Under the pieces are notes generated by a model. The model was not told the origin of the DNA. It did not search any database and saw nothing but the letters and a program-made list of their open reading frames with translations. Position numbers and translations under genes: made by a program. A stretch of DNA of 28,532 nucleotides from an uncultured Burkholderiales bacterium (GTDB lineage: Bacteria; Pseudomonadota; Gammaproteobacteria; Burkholderiales; Burkholderiaceae_C): contig CAJBHE010000004.1 of NCBI GenBank assembly GCA_903952885.1, positions 1 to 28,532 of the forward strand, in the 5' to 3' direction. Below are positions 1-7,897 of this stretch, in pieces. Position 1 is the first letter of the stretch, and each line of letters begins with the position of its first letter.

Positions 1-1047
1 GCCATTGGGCCCCGTACTGGTCAGCCAGACGGGCGTGCCGTAGGGGATGGAGTCCTTGTCCACCGCAATTGATCGGCCTGGCGTGAGCGGCACGCCTTGC
101 GCGCCTCGGGGGCCTAGGTCGGCATCGGCGGCGCTGCGCGTTTCTTCGCGAAAGAACACATAGCGGGGGTTGCTCCACAACATCTCTTGCACCAAGCGTG
201 GGTTGGTTTGTTGGGTGCTGACAATCCAAGCCTTGATGCCTTGCCAAGACGCATCTTTGATCAAACCACGGTCCAGCAACCAACGGCCCACGCTTTGATA
301 AGGCTGTTCGTTCGAGCCCGCAAAGGCCAAACGCACCACGCGTGTGCTGCCATTTGGGTTGGCCATCCGCACACGGCCCGAGCCTTGGATGTGCAAGACC
401 AAGGCATCTATCGGATCAGCGAGCCAAGCCACTTCTCGGCCGCGCAAAGCATCGCGCGCCTGAGCACTTGTGTCTATCTCTTGACGACTAAACCAAGGGC
501 GGCCAGCACGACGCGCCTCGGCCAAGCCCTCGGGCGGTGCATACAAAGGCACCTCAAAACCGGGTCGCATCTGCGCAGACGCATCAAAAAAGGGCTCGTA
601 ATAGCTGGTGAGCAAGCCCTCCACCGCACCGTCGTGTGACTCGACGCGGTAGGGCTGCAAGCGACTCATCATCCACAAACGGCGGTCGTCATCGCTGCCC
701 AGCAATAGCTGGCGCATATCTTGGCACAACGGCGCAAACAAGGGCCCGGGGCGCTCGCAGTTTTGCAGCCACGCGTTCCACGCATCTTGCAACGGGTCGT
801 TTTGCCAGCCAGGCACATCGTTCCACGAGGCAGCCACCCAACGGCTGCGGTAGCTTTGTTGAGGGGTGGGTGTGCCTGGCATTCCCGCCAAGCTACCGGT
901 GGTGCGTGGCAAATCCGCAGGCGCTCGTGGTGCAGGCGAGGCTGAGGGGCGGCCATAGTCGCTCACGGGCGCTTGGCGTAAAGTGCCGCAGGCCGCCAAG
1001 CTTCCTACAATCAGAATCCCTGTCAAACGCCAAAGGATGTGTCTCAT
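1..1047 (-). CDS. mltA: Membrane-bound lytic murein transglycosylase A (MltA), partial
   Basis: This gene encodes an outer-membrane lipoprotein that cleaves peptidoglycan glycan strands with formation of 1,6-anhydro-muramyl ends. It runs off the left edge, so 349 codons are present and the C-terminus is missing. The N-terminus (MRHILWRLT, then GSLAAC) is a lipoprotein signal peptide with a lipobox Cys at about residue 22. Family hallmarks follow in order: a PGW segment near residue 88, GLLTSYYEP near 160 (usually TGYYEP), QGSGRV near 225, NPRYVFF near 290 and DKDSIPYGTPVWL close to the edge. The catalytic Asp in the DTGGAI region would lie beyond the window. The frame is open throughout. Its ATG shares two bases with the ATG of the small divergent gene at 1046, and I see no good ribosome binding site in front of it. 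Confidence 0.93.
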   Translation of the reverse strand, partial: MRHILWRLTGILIVGSLAACGTLRQAPVSDYGRPSASPAPRAPADLPRTTGSLAGMPGTPTPQQSYRSRWVAASWNDVPGWQNDPLQDAWNAWLQNCERPGPLFAPLCQDMRQLLLGSDDDRRLWMMSRLQPYRVESHDGAVEGLLTSYYEPFFDASAQMRPGFEVPLYAPPEGLAEARRAGRPWFSRQEIDTSAQARDALRGREVAWLADPIDALVLHIQGSGRVRMANPNGSTRVVRLAFAGSNEQPYQSVGRWLLDRGLIKDASWQGIKAWIVSTQQTNPRLVQEMLWSNPRYVFFREETRSAADADLGPRGAQGVPLTPGRSIAVDKDSIPYGTPVWLTSTGPNG

Positions 1048-1186
1048 GCTGTTAATTTTGCTAGAAGCGCTAGGCGCTGGTTGCATCTTGGCGTTGATCG
1101 TCTGGTGGACCATGTTTTCAGGCCGGGCGGAGGCTGAGGCAGAACACGAAGCGGCGCAAAAAGAAGCGGCCAAAGAACACAAGTAA
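1046..1186 (+). CDS. Small single-pass membrane protein, unknown function
   Basis: This 46-residue open frame has a hydrophobic helix (MLLILLEALGAGCILALIVW) followed by WTMFSGR and a very charged Ala/Glu/Lys tail, which suggests a single-pass inner-membrane protein with its tail in the cytoplasm. AAAGGA at 1032-1037 stands 8 bases before the ATG at 1046, a good ribosome binding site that favours this start over an in-frame ATG at 1037. It exactly fills the gap between mltA and the response regulator, and its stop is one base from the end of the convergent regulator gene. I remember similar short proteins ending their helix in WWTMFSGR in other Comamonadaceae, but no function is known to me. 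The risk is that it is a chance frame, because its 5' end overlaps the divergent mltA start. Confidence 0.6.
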   Translation: MLLILLEALGAGCILALIVWWTMFSGRAEAEAEHEAAQKEAAKEHK

Positions 1187-1187
1187 C

Positions 1188-1823
1188 TCACTCGCTGCGC
1201 AGCAGGTTGGCCAGCTCCACGGCTGACTTGACATTCATTTTGTCAAACACGCGCGCACGATGCACCTCTACCGTGCGCACGCTGATGTCGAGCTGGTCTG
1301 CAATGAGTTTGTTGGGCAGGCCCTCGACCACTAAATACATGACATCGCGCTCGCGGTCGGTGAGGTCGGCCAAGTTGTGCTGCAGGCTTTGTTTGTTGCG
1401 CAGGACTTGAAGGGTTTGCGCAGAACGCGCCAGAGCTTGCTCGACGCGGTCGACCAGCACGTTGTCGGAGAACGGTTTTTCACAAAAATCAAACGCGCCC
1501 CGCTTGACCGAGTCCACAGCCGTCGGCACGTCGGCGTGGCCCGTCAGAAAGATCACCGGCAGGACATCCAGCAGCTGTCTCTCGATGAGTTGCTCAAACA
1601 AAGCCAGCCCACTCATGCCCGGCATGCGCACATCAAGCAACAAGCAGCCGGGTTGGCTGGGCTGCCAGGCCAAACTGGTGTGGTTCAAAAACTCAGCAAA
1701 TGCATCGGCGCTTTCAAACGATTGACTGGGCAATCGACGTGAGCGCAACAGCCACGCCAAGGCCTCGCGCACACCTGCGTCGTCGTCAACAATAAATACC
1801 AAAGCGTCTTCTGTGGGTTGCAT
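1188..1823 (-). CDS. FixJ/NarL-type response regulator
   Basis: This 211-residue protein is a two-component transcription factor. The N-terminal receiver domain has the acidic pocket D13-D15, the phospho-acceptor D64 in LLLDVRMPGM, T94 in LTGHADV and K116 in EKPF. A linker (about 130-150) leads to a LuxR-type helix-turn-helix at about 152-211 (LTDRERDVM, then IADQLDISVRTVEVHRARV). The LTGHADVPTAV segment and the MNVKSAVEL end are typical of the FixJ/TodT/StyR branch, not NarL itself. It starts 15 bases after the histidine kinase gene ends, so the two are surely cotranscribed and form a cognate pair. The target genes cannot be read from this window. The gene ends tail to tail with the small membrane protein gene. 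Confidence 0.93.
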   Translation of the reverse strand: MQPTEDALVFIVDDDAGVREALAWLLRSRRLPSQSFESADAFAEFLNHTSLAWQPSQPGCLLLDVRMPGMSGLALFEQLIERQLLDVLPVIFLTGHADVPTAVDSVKRGAFDFCEKPFSDNVLVDRVEQALARSAQTLQVLRNKQSLQHNLADLTDRERDVMYLVVEGLPNKLIADQLDISVRTVEVHRARVFDKMNVKSAVELANLLRSE

Positions 1824-1838
1824 CTGTCAGGCCTGAGT

Positions 1839-3827
1839 TCACGATTGTGGCAGGGTAAAACTGAACACTGTGCCACGCGGGATATTGGGCTGAAGACTCA
1901 AAAGACCACCGTGCTGTTCCACCACGGTTCGGCACAAACTCAAGCCCAAGCCCATCCCCTCTTGCTTGGTGGTGAAAAACGGGGTGAATAGTTTTTCGGC
2001 CACGCCTTCGGGAATGCCATGCCCCAAATCGGCCACTAAAAACTCTAGCCAACGGCTGCTGGCATTGGAAGCAGCAGGACGAACCAGCAAGGTCAACACT
2101 TTGTGCTGGGTGTCATCGGCCATGGCCTGCATGCCGTTACGCGCTAAATTCAGCAACACCTGCTCTACCATCGTGCGATCACACAAAGCGGCGGGTAGAT
2201 CAGAAGGACAGTTCACGACCACTCGCACACCTAATTTACGCGCTTGCAAAATAACCAAAGGCATCACGTCATCTAACAAGGCGCGGGGCGTCACGGCCTC
2301 GCGGGCTTGGTCTCGACGGCGCACGAAATCGTGCACGCTTTTGATAACCTTGCCGGCACGCTCGGCCTGTTGGCCAATGCGCTGAATAGCGCTGCTCAAA
2401 GTTTCGGCCAGTTGGGGGTCTTTGAGCGCCGCGTCTTGCAGCAAATTCATGCTCCCCGTGGCGTAACTCGAAATCGCGGCCAAGGGCTGATTCAGCTCGT
2501 GACTCAAAAGCGATGCCATCTCACCCACCGTCGCCAAACGTGCCGTAGCCTGTAATCGCTCTTGGCTGGCACGAGATACTTCTTCGACGCGGCGCTGCTC
2601 GCTCACATCCAATACCGCACCCATCCAACCCGTTTGCTCACCCAAAGCGTTGATGAGGGGGGCTTCAAAAATCATGACCGGAAAGCGCTCGCCGCTTTTG
2701 CGCATGAACACCGATTCAGCGCCTTCGCGTGGCGGCGCGTTACCTGCCAAACGTAAGGCTTGGCGCTGCCCGTATTCGTCCACCATCTCTGGCGGCCAGT
2801 AGGGCGCGGGAAGGCTTTGGCCAATCAACTCTTTGGCATCAAATCCCACCATCTCGCAAAACGCAGGATTGACATAGGTGATGCGGCCTTCGCTGTCACG
2901 CGCACGCAGGCCCGTCACGAGCGAGTCTTCCATGGCTTTGCGAAATGCCAAGGCATCGGCCAAGTCCAGCTCAACGCGTTGGCGTCTGCGCATGTCACGC
3001 GCCAGCATGACCAGCACGGTGACCAATGCAATTGCCATGGCAGTGACCAGAGCTGTGAGCACATTGGGAAACAAATCGGGTGCACCACGCCAGCTGTCCA
3101 TGCGCAGCACCATATTGTGGCCAGGCAGGTCAATCAGCTGTTTAGCAACGAACACGCGTGTGCCTCGGCGAGCTGTACCGTGCATAGCTAGCCGCGTCCC
3201 ATCCGATTCAGTGAACGACACCTCTTGGCTGCGGGTAAGCTGCGGACCCACCATGTTGACCAAAATTTCACTCAATGAATAAGTGGCAATGGTGTAACCG
3301 GTCAGCACGCCATTGGTGATGACGGGTAGGCATAAATCCATGATCTCCAAGCCTAGGCCATCGACTTGCGGCACATATGTGCTGGATCCATAACCTGGGC
3401 CACTTTGGCGACGCGCCACGCCGCAGGCCTGGACCACTTCCGGCTGATTGGCTGCGCGTCCAAGACGACTGAAGACAGGCGCACGAAAGGGTGTGTCCAC
3501 GCTACTGATGACTCGCAACTCGGTATCACGCAACTCCAAACGCAACCACTCACGGTGTTCACGCAGCATGGTGTTTGCCTCTTGCATCCATGGCACGGTC
3601 AAATGGTCAGCGTATTGCAAGGCCTGCAAGCTTTGAACATTTCGGGTCAGCGCCGTACGAATGTCACTGACCGCATCAGCCGCATCTCGCTCGATGTGGC
3701 TTTGCACCTGCGTCACCTCATAGCGGCCCGCCAGCCACACCAAGGTGCTGAGCATCGACAGCACCAAAATAACCAAAACCGCCCACAAGGCACGACGGCG
3801 TGTGCGAGGCGCAAGCGAAAAAAACAT
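1839..3827 (-). CDS. Membrane-bound PAS sensor histidine kinase
   Basis: This 662-residue protein is the sensor partner of the downstream FixJ-type regulator. It has a transmembrane helix at about 14-32, a periplasmic sensing domain of about 220 residues, a second helix at about 253-275, a PAS domain at about 294-409, then the kinase core: H-box HELNQPL with the phospho-accepting His near 443, N-box LLNLARNGMQAM, DLGHGIPEG and GMGLGLSL. The catalytic part resembles FixL/DctB-like kinases; I see nothing that marks the PAS as haem-binding. I chose the ATG at 3827 (MFFSLAPRTRRR) because it overlaps the yhdP stop as TGATG, a common sign of translational coupling. An in-frame start at 3860 would lie inside yhdP. 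The ligand is unknown. Confidence 0.9.
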   Translation of the reverse strand: MFFSLAPRTRRRALWAVLVILVLSMLSTLVWLAGRYEVTQVQSHIERDAADAVSDIRTALTRNVQSLQALQYADHLTVPWMQEANTMLREHREWLRLELRDTELRVISSVDTPFRAPVFSRLGRAANQPEVVQACGVARRQSGPGYGSSTYVPQVDGLGLEIMDLCLPVITNGVLTGYTIATYSLSEILVNMVGPQLTRSQEVSFTESDGTRLAMHGTARRGTRVFVAKQLIDLPGHNMVLRMDSWRGAPDLFPNVLTALVTAMAIALVTVLVMLARDMRRRQRVELDLADALAFRKAMEDSLVTGLRARDSEGRITYVNPAFCEMVGFDAKELIGQSLPAPYWPPEMVDEYGQRQALRLAGNAPPREGAESVFMRKSGERFPVMIFEAPLINALGEQTGWMGAVLDVSEQRRVEEVSRASQERLQATARLATVGEMASLLSHELNQPLAAISSYATGSMNLLQDAALKDPQLAETLSSAIQRIGQQAERAGKVIKSVHDFVRRRDQAREAVTPRALLDDVMPLVILQARKLGVRVVVNCPSDLPAALCDRTMVEQVLLNLARNGMQAMADDTQHKVLTLLVRPAASNASSRWLEFLVADLGHGIPEGVAEKLFTPFFTTKQEGMGLGLSLCRTVVEQHGGLLSLQPNIPRGTVFSFTLPQS

Positions 3828-6800
3828 CAGTCGACCTTGGTCACCCGAGGGTTGGTCCACGTGCCATCCACCAAAAACTCATTCGTACCTGCACGCACCA
3901 AAGGTTTGCTCAAAATCATTTGTGCCAGGTAGGAGGTCAAACCAATCAAGGGGTTGATGGTGGCCACATAGAGCGACGCCGTGCCCGCATTGATTTCAGG
4001 CACCACCACCACTTTGAGTTTTTGGGTTTCACGAACTAGGTCGGCGCTGCCCTCAATCAAGGCGCCCGCCGCCACGCCCTTCATTTGCAGGTTGTTGGTG
4101 GAGGCGATCCCTTGATCAATGCCGATGTCGCCGCGTAAAAAATCAAAGGCAAAGCCGTCGCTGAACAGGTCGCTGAAGTCCAAGGTCAACCGCCTTGGCA
4201 GGGCTTGCAAATTGAGCACGCCCAACAATCGTGCAGCGCCTGGCTCGGTCTTTAAGAACTGGCCTTTTTCAATCGCCAAATTCATCTTGCCACTCATGGT
4301 GGCGTAGTCGAGCGTGATAGGTGAACCCTGCCAAGACACTTGACCCTCTAAGCGCCCTTCACCATGGCGAATCGCACCAGGCGTCCCCAAACGAGCAAGC
4401 AAGTCACCGCTGTCACGGATCCTCAGCATAAAGTTGAATTGGGTTCGGCGTAACACTGGCCCTTCGGCAGCCCAGTTGCCATTAGCGGTCAAGCTGGCTT
4501 CGGGCAAAGTGACATTGAATTTATTCAAACGCCATTCACGCAAGGCGTTAGCGCCCACACGGTTGACCGCCTCAATTTCAAGCCGGCCTAGTTTTTTACC
4601 GCGCAAGGTCAAATCATTCACCACGATGTCCAACCCAGGAATGCTGCTGGGTTGCTCGGTCAACAAGCGTTCGACATCGGGCACTAAACTGGGCGGAATA
4701 TTCAAGTAAGCCAAGCGTACGTAAAGCTGCGCTGGGACATTGCCATTGGAAGGGCGGACTTCAGCTGCGCCATTAAGTTCATCGGCGCTGATATTCAATC
4801 GCCATGTATCCCCTTGACGTGTACCGCCAACCACCACCTTGTGGATCAAGCGGTCAGTCAACTTGATTTGACCGGCTTGCATTGCTGCAAAAGTGGGCAT
4901 GTAGTCTTGCGCACCATCACTGTTGGCCTCGTTACCAACCATGGCTTTAGGAGCCGACTTGCGAACCATAGGCGATGTGCCCGTGACCTGCGTGAATGCG
5001 AGTTGCCAAGCGTCTATATCCAGCGATGGCAATTGCAGGTTCAAGCTCACCGCGTTGTCACGCAGTGGAGCCACGTCCATCACAGACTGCCCAACAGCAA
5101 TGCCACCTCGCAAAACCCGTGTACGCGGACCACTCAGATCACGCACATACGTCACCGCTACGGCACGGTCTATGGTGACGCTGAGTTGGTCTTGCAACAC
5201 CCGCGCCTTGGGCTGCAAAGATTCACGTGTGAGATGCGATTCGATCCGCAATGGCATCTTTGCCCCAGCGAGCTTGTTCAAAGGCGCTGGCAAATTCAAA
5301 GCCATGCCTTTCAAGTCGCTGGTGATGAGCAGCTCAGGCTGGCCGCGACGCAGGCCTAAAGCAGCGGTATAGCTTGAGGTACCGAAGGCGCGCTGTGCAA
5401 GGCGAGAGACTAAGCCAAGCTCACGCGCTTGTCGCAAACCATCAGCCGTCAAATCACCACGAATTTTGAGCTGCAAGGGCGATTGACCCTCGCTCACCGC
5501 AAACGACAAGCCGCCATCCAACACCGCTTCGCCGCCCAGCAACTGGGCTTGAACTGATTTGAGTTGCAAGCCTTGGTCACTGAACTGCAAGGTGCCTCGC
5601 AGGCGGTTGAGCACTGGCGTGCCAGGCAGCACTTGCAAGGCATTGTCAGCAAACACCACGCTGCCTTCCACCTTGGATTTGTCCAGGTGGTCAATCGGCA
5701 AGGTCAGGTCCAGCTTGTAGGTGGCGTCCCCCGAAGCTTGGCTTTTACTCAACACCGCGCCCGTTAGATCGTTGAGGGCCGACTTGGCAATCAGATCCAA
5801 CATCTGAGTCATGGGCCCGCGGGCTTCGCCCGTCACACGGACCACGGGCGCGTCGAGTTTTGGAATCGTCGCCACCACTTTTTGCCATGTCAGTTGCGGC
5901 GCGCCTGCCAGCTGCGTGCTGCCTTTGAACTGCAAGGCATTGCGCTCAAACACCAACTCCCCGTTCAATTCGGTCAATGCAGGCCATGTGGCCGTGGGCA
6001 CAGGTTTGCCCTTGGATGACTCAGGGGCCACGTAAGCGTATTTGACTTGCGTGATAGGCGCGACGATACGAAACTCCCCCAGGACGGGGTTATCAAAGGG
6101 CATGTCGTTCAGGTCGCCCCTGAGACGCATCGTCACACGGCTGGCGTCACCCGCTTGCACTGCAGCTCGCACATAGGCGCGTACATCGGTAGGCAAGGCG
6201 TTGGGCAAGTAGCGGTGAACTTGCGCCATCTTCACGCGGCTCAACGTAGCCGATAAATCCAGCACACCGGGCAAGCGTGCTTGGGCTTCGCCTGTTTTCC
6301 AATTGCCGCTGAATTCGCCCGCCAAGTCAGCATTCGCCATGCGGCCTTGGGTGAACTGCACCGCCAACGCATCCCCTTTGTTTTGCCACACCAGTTGCGC
6401 AGACGCTTCATCTAGGGCAATGAGTGGCTCGTCCAGCCCCACAGGCAAAGTCACGCTGCCATTAAGAATACTCAGGCTTGCTTTGCCGCCTTTTTGCGTC
6501 ACGTCAAATTCAAGCTGCGCGCCTTGCAGGCCGGGCATGTCGACCAAGGGGCTGTCGGGCTGCGTGTCGCGTCGCATCGCCAACTGGCGCACTTGGCCTT
6601 TGGCGCTGAAGCTCAACGAAGCATCTGCTGCGTGTTGCCATGTGGCTTTGAGTTGGTTGACTTGGCCTTGTGGTTGCACGCGCGACAGCAGGGCGCGCCA
6701 TGCTTGGGGCAAGGGCAAACGTTGGCTGACTAGCGCGAGGGCTTCTAAGTCCAAACGGGCGGCATTCAAAGTGCCAGCTTCCAACGCATCGCCACGCCAG

Positions 6801-7885
6801 CTTGCACGCACCACACCGCCTGGCCAATGCTCGCCCTCCTGGGTGTCAAACACCAAATCTTGGCTGCTGATTTCAACGTCACCTTCTTGCCACTGTGCAC
6901 CAACGCGCCCATGCACATGACGCAAATCCAATGGCAACAAGTCAACGCCTAAGCGGACATTGACTGCCTCCAAGGCAACATCAGCCGTCACACCCACCGG
7001 TACACCTTTTTTCACATCGGTCCATAGACGCATGGCTCCGCGGCCCTCTTGCAATGACAAGCCCTTGTCCATCGTTACCCATTGGCGTAAGGTGGCCAAG
7101 TTGACGTGGGGTAAGTCGGCAAACAACTCTCCCGACCATTGCGTTGTGTCGCCCGCGCGCCGCCAAGGAAGCTGAAAAAACTTACCACGCACCGACAGGC
7201 GCTGACCCACATCCTCTGGCGGCGTGAGGTCGGCGCGCATCTCATGTTGGAACCACTGGTTCTTGAAAGACAGGTCAACCTCTTGGAGTGTCAACACAGG
7301 GACGCTGGCTTGCACAACGTTTGGGCGGCTCTCGTCACGCCAATGGATCAAGCCACCGCGCACCATGAATTCAGGCAGTGAGAAAAACCAATCAGCACCT
7401 TGGCCATCACCTGCCAAACCGGTGTCTATGCCCGCCACCCAAACATGGCCGCTGGCGTCGCGGCGAATTTCTAACTCGGGCTGTTCAATCTTCAGCTGCT
7501 CAAACTGACCCAACAACAGCGAGCGGGGCGACACCGCCACCCCCACACGCGGCAAGAGCAACGCCTCACGGCCTTCGCGGTCGAAGAGTTGCACTTGCGT
7601 GAGCTCAAACCTTGGCACCCACCACCCGCCTTGTGCGCTGATGCTGCCAATTTCCACACGCTGCCCCAATGCGCGTGTGGCTTGGTGCTGCAGATCTTCG
7701 CGGTAGTCACCAATTCGCGGCACAATGAAAATGTGCAAAGCGCTCCAAGCTAGGCATATTGCCACGCCAGCAAATGCCAAACAACCCAAAGCCCAGTGAA
7801 GCGCACGTCGCCAAGCTGATTTGTTTTTCATATCAGCGGCAAGGCTTTCAGGGGTGGAATTGACCGATTCAGACAAATATTTCAT
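3827..7885 (-). CDS. yhdP: YhdP family protein (AsmA-like, TIGR02099)
   Basis: This very large protein (about 1350 residues) has one N-terminal transmembrane helix (LAFAGVAICLAWSALHIF) and a long periplasmic part built of beta-rich repeats, as in the AsmA-like, bridge-forming lipid transport family. The segment after the helix (IVPRIGDYREDL, then ALGQRVEIGSI) and the C-terminal AsmA-like part match the YhdP/TIGR02099 pattern. In enterobacteria YhdP helps move phospholipid between the inner and outer membrane. The start is uncertain: possible ATGs are at 7927, 7885 and 7831, none with a convincing ribosome binding site. The 7927 start would overlap divergent glnE. The shortest form (MKNKSAWRR) looks like a normal N-terminus. 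The 3' end overlaps the histidine kinase start, so the three leftward genes form one unit. Confidence 0.88.
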   Translation of the reverse strand: MKYLSESVNSTPESLAADMKNKSAWRRALHWALGCLAFAGVAICLAWSALHIFIVPRIGDYREDLQHQATRALGQRVEIGSISAQGGWWVPRFELTQVQLFDREGREALLLPRVGVAVSPRSLLLGQFEQLKIEQPELEIRRDASGHVWVAGIDTGLAGDGQGADWFFSLPEFMVRGGLIHWRDESRPNVVQASVPVLTLQEVDLSFKNQWFQHEMRADLTPPEDVGQRLSVRGKFFQLPWRRAGDTTQWSGELFADLPHVNLATLRQWVTMDKGLSLQEGRGAMRLWTDVKKGVPVGVTADVALEAVNVRLGVDLLPLDLRHVHGRVGAQWQEGDVEISSQDLVFDTQEGEHWPGGVVRASWRGDALEAGTLNAARLDLEALALVSQRLPLPQAWRALLSRVQPQGQVNQLKATWQHAADASLSFSAKGQVRQLAMRRDTQPDSPLVDMPGLQGAQLEFDVTQKGGKASLSILNGSVTLPVGLDEPLIALDEASAQLVWQNKGDALAVQFTQGRMANADLAGEFSGNWKTGEAQARLPGVLDLSATLSRVKMAQVHRYLPNALPTDVRAYVRAAVQAGDASRVTMRLRGDLNDMPFDNPVLGEFRIVAPITQVKYAYVAPESSKGKPVPTATWPALTELNGELVFERNALQFKGSTQLAGAPQLTWQKVVATIPKLDAPVVRVTGEARGPMTQMLDLIAKSALNDLTGAVLSKSQASGDATYKLDLTLPIDHLDKSKVEGSVVFADNALQVLPGTPVLNRLRGTLQFSDQGLQLKSVQAQLLGGEAVLDGGLSFAVSEGQSPLQLKIRGDLTADGLRQARELGLVSRLAQRAFGTSSYTAALGLRRGQPELLITSDLKGMALNLPAPLNKLAGAKMPLRIESHLTRESLQPKARVLQDQLSVTIDRAVAVTYVRDLSGPRTRVLRGGIAVGQSVMDVAPLRDNAVSLNLQLPSLDIDAWQLAFTQVTGTSPMVRKSAPKAMVGNEANSDGAQDYMPTFAAMQAGQIKLTDRLIHKVVVGGTRQGDTWRLNISADELNGAAEVRPSNGNVPAQLYVRLAYLNIPPSLVPDVERLLTEQPSSIPGLDIVVNDLTLRGKKLGRLEIEAVNRVGANALREWRLNKFNVTLPEASLTANGNWAAEGPVLRRTQFNFMLRIRDSGDLLARLGTPGAIRHGEGRLEGQVSWQGSPITLDYATMSGKMNLAIEKGQFLKTEPGAARLLGVLNLQALPRRLTLDFSDLFSDGFAFDFLRGDIGIDQGIASTNNLQMKGVAAGALIEGSADLVRETQKLKVVVVPEINAGTASLYVATINPLIGLTSYLAQMILSKPLVRAGTNEFLVDGTWTNPRVTKVD

Positions 7886-7897
7886 GGTGCTAGCAAC

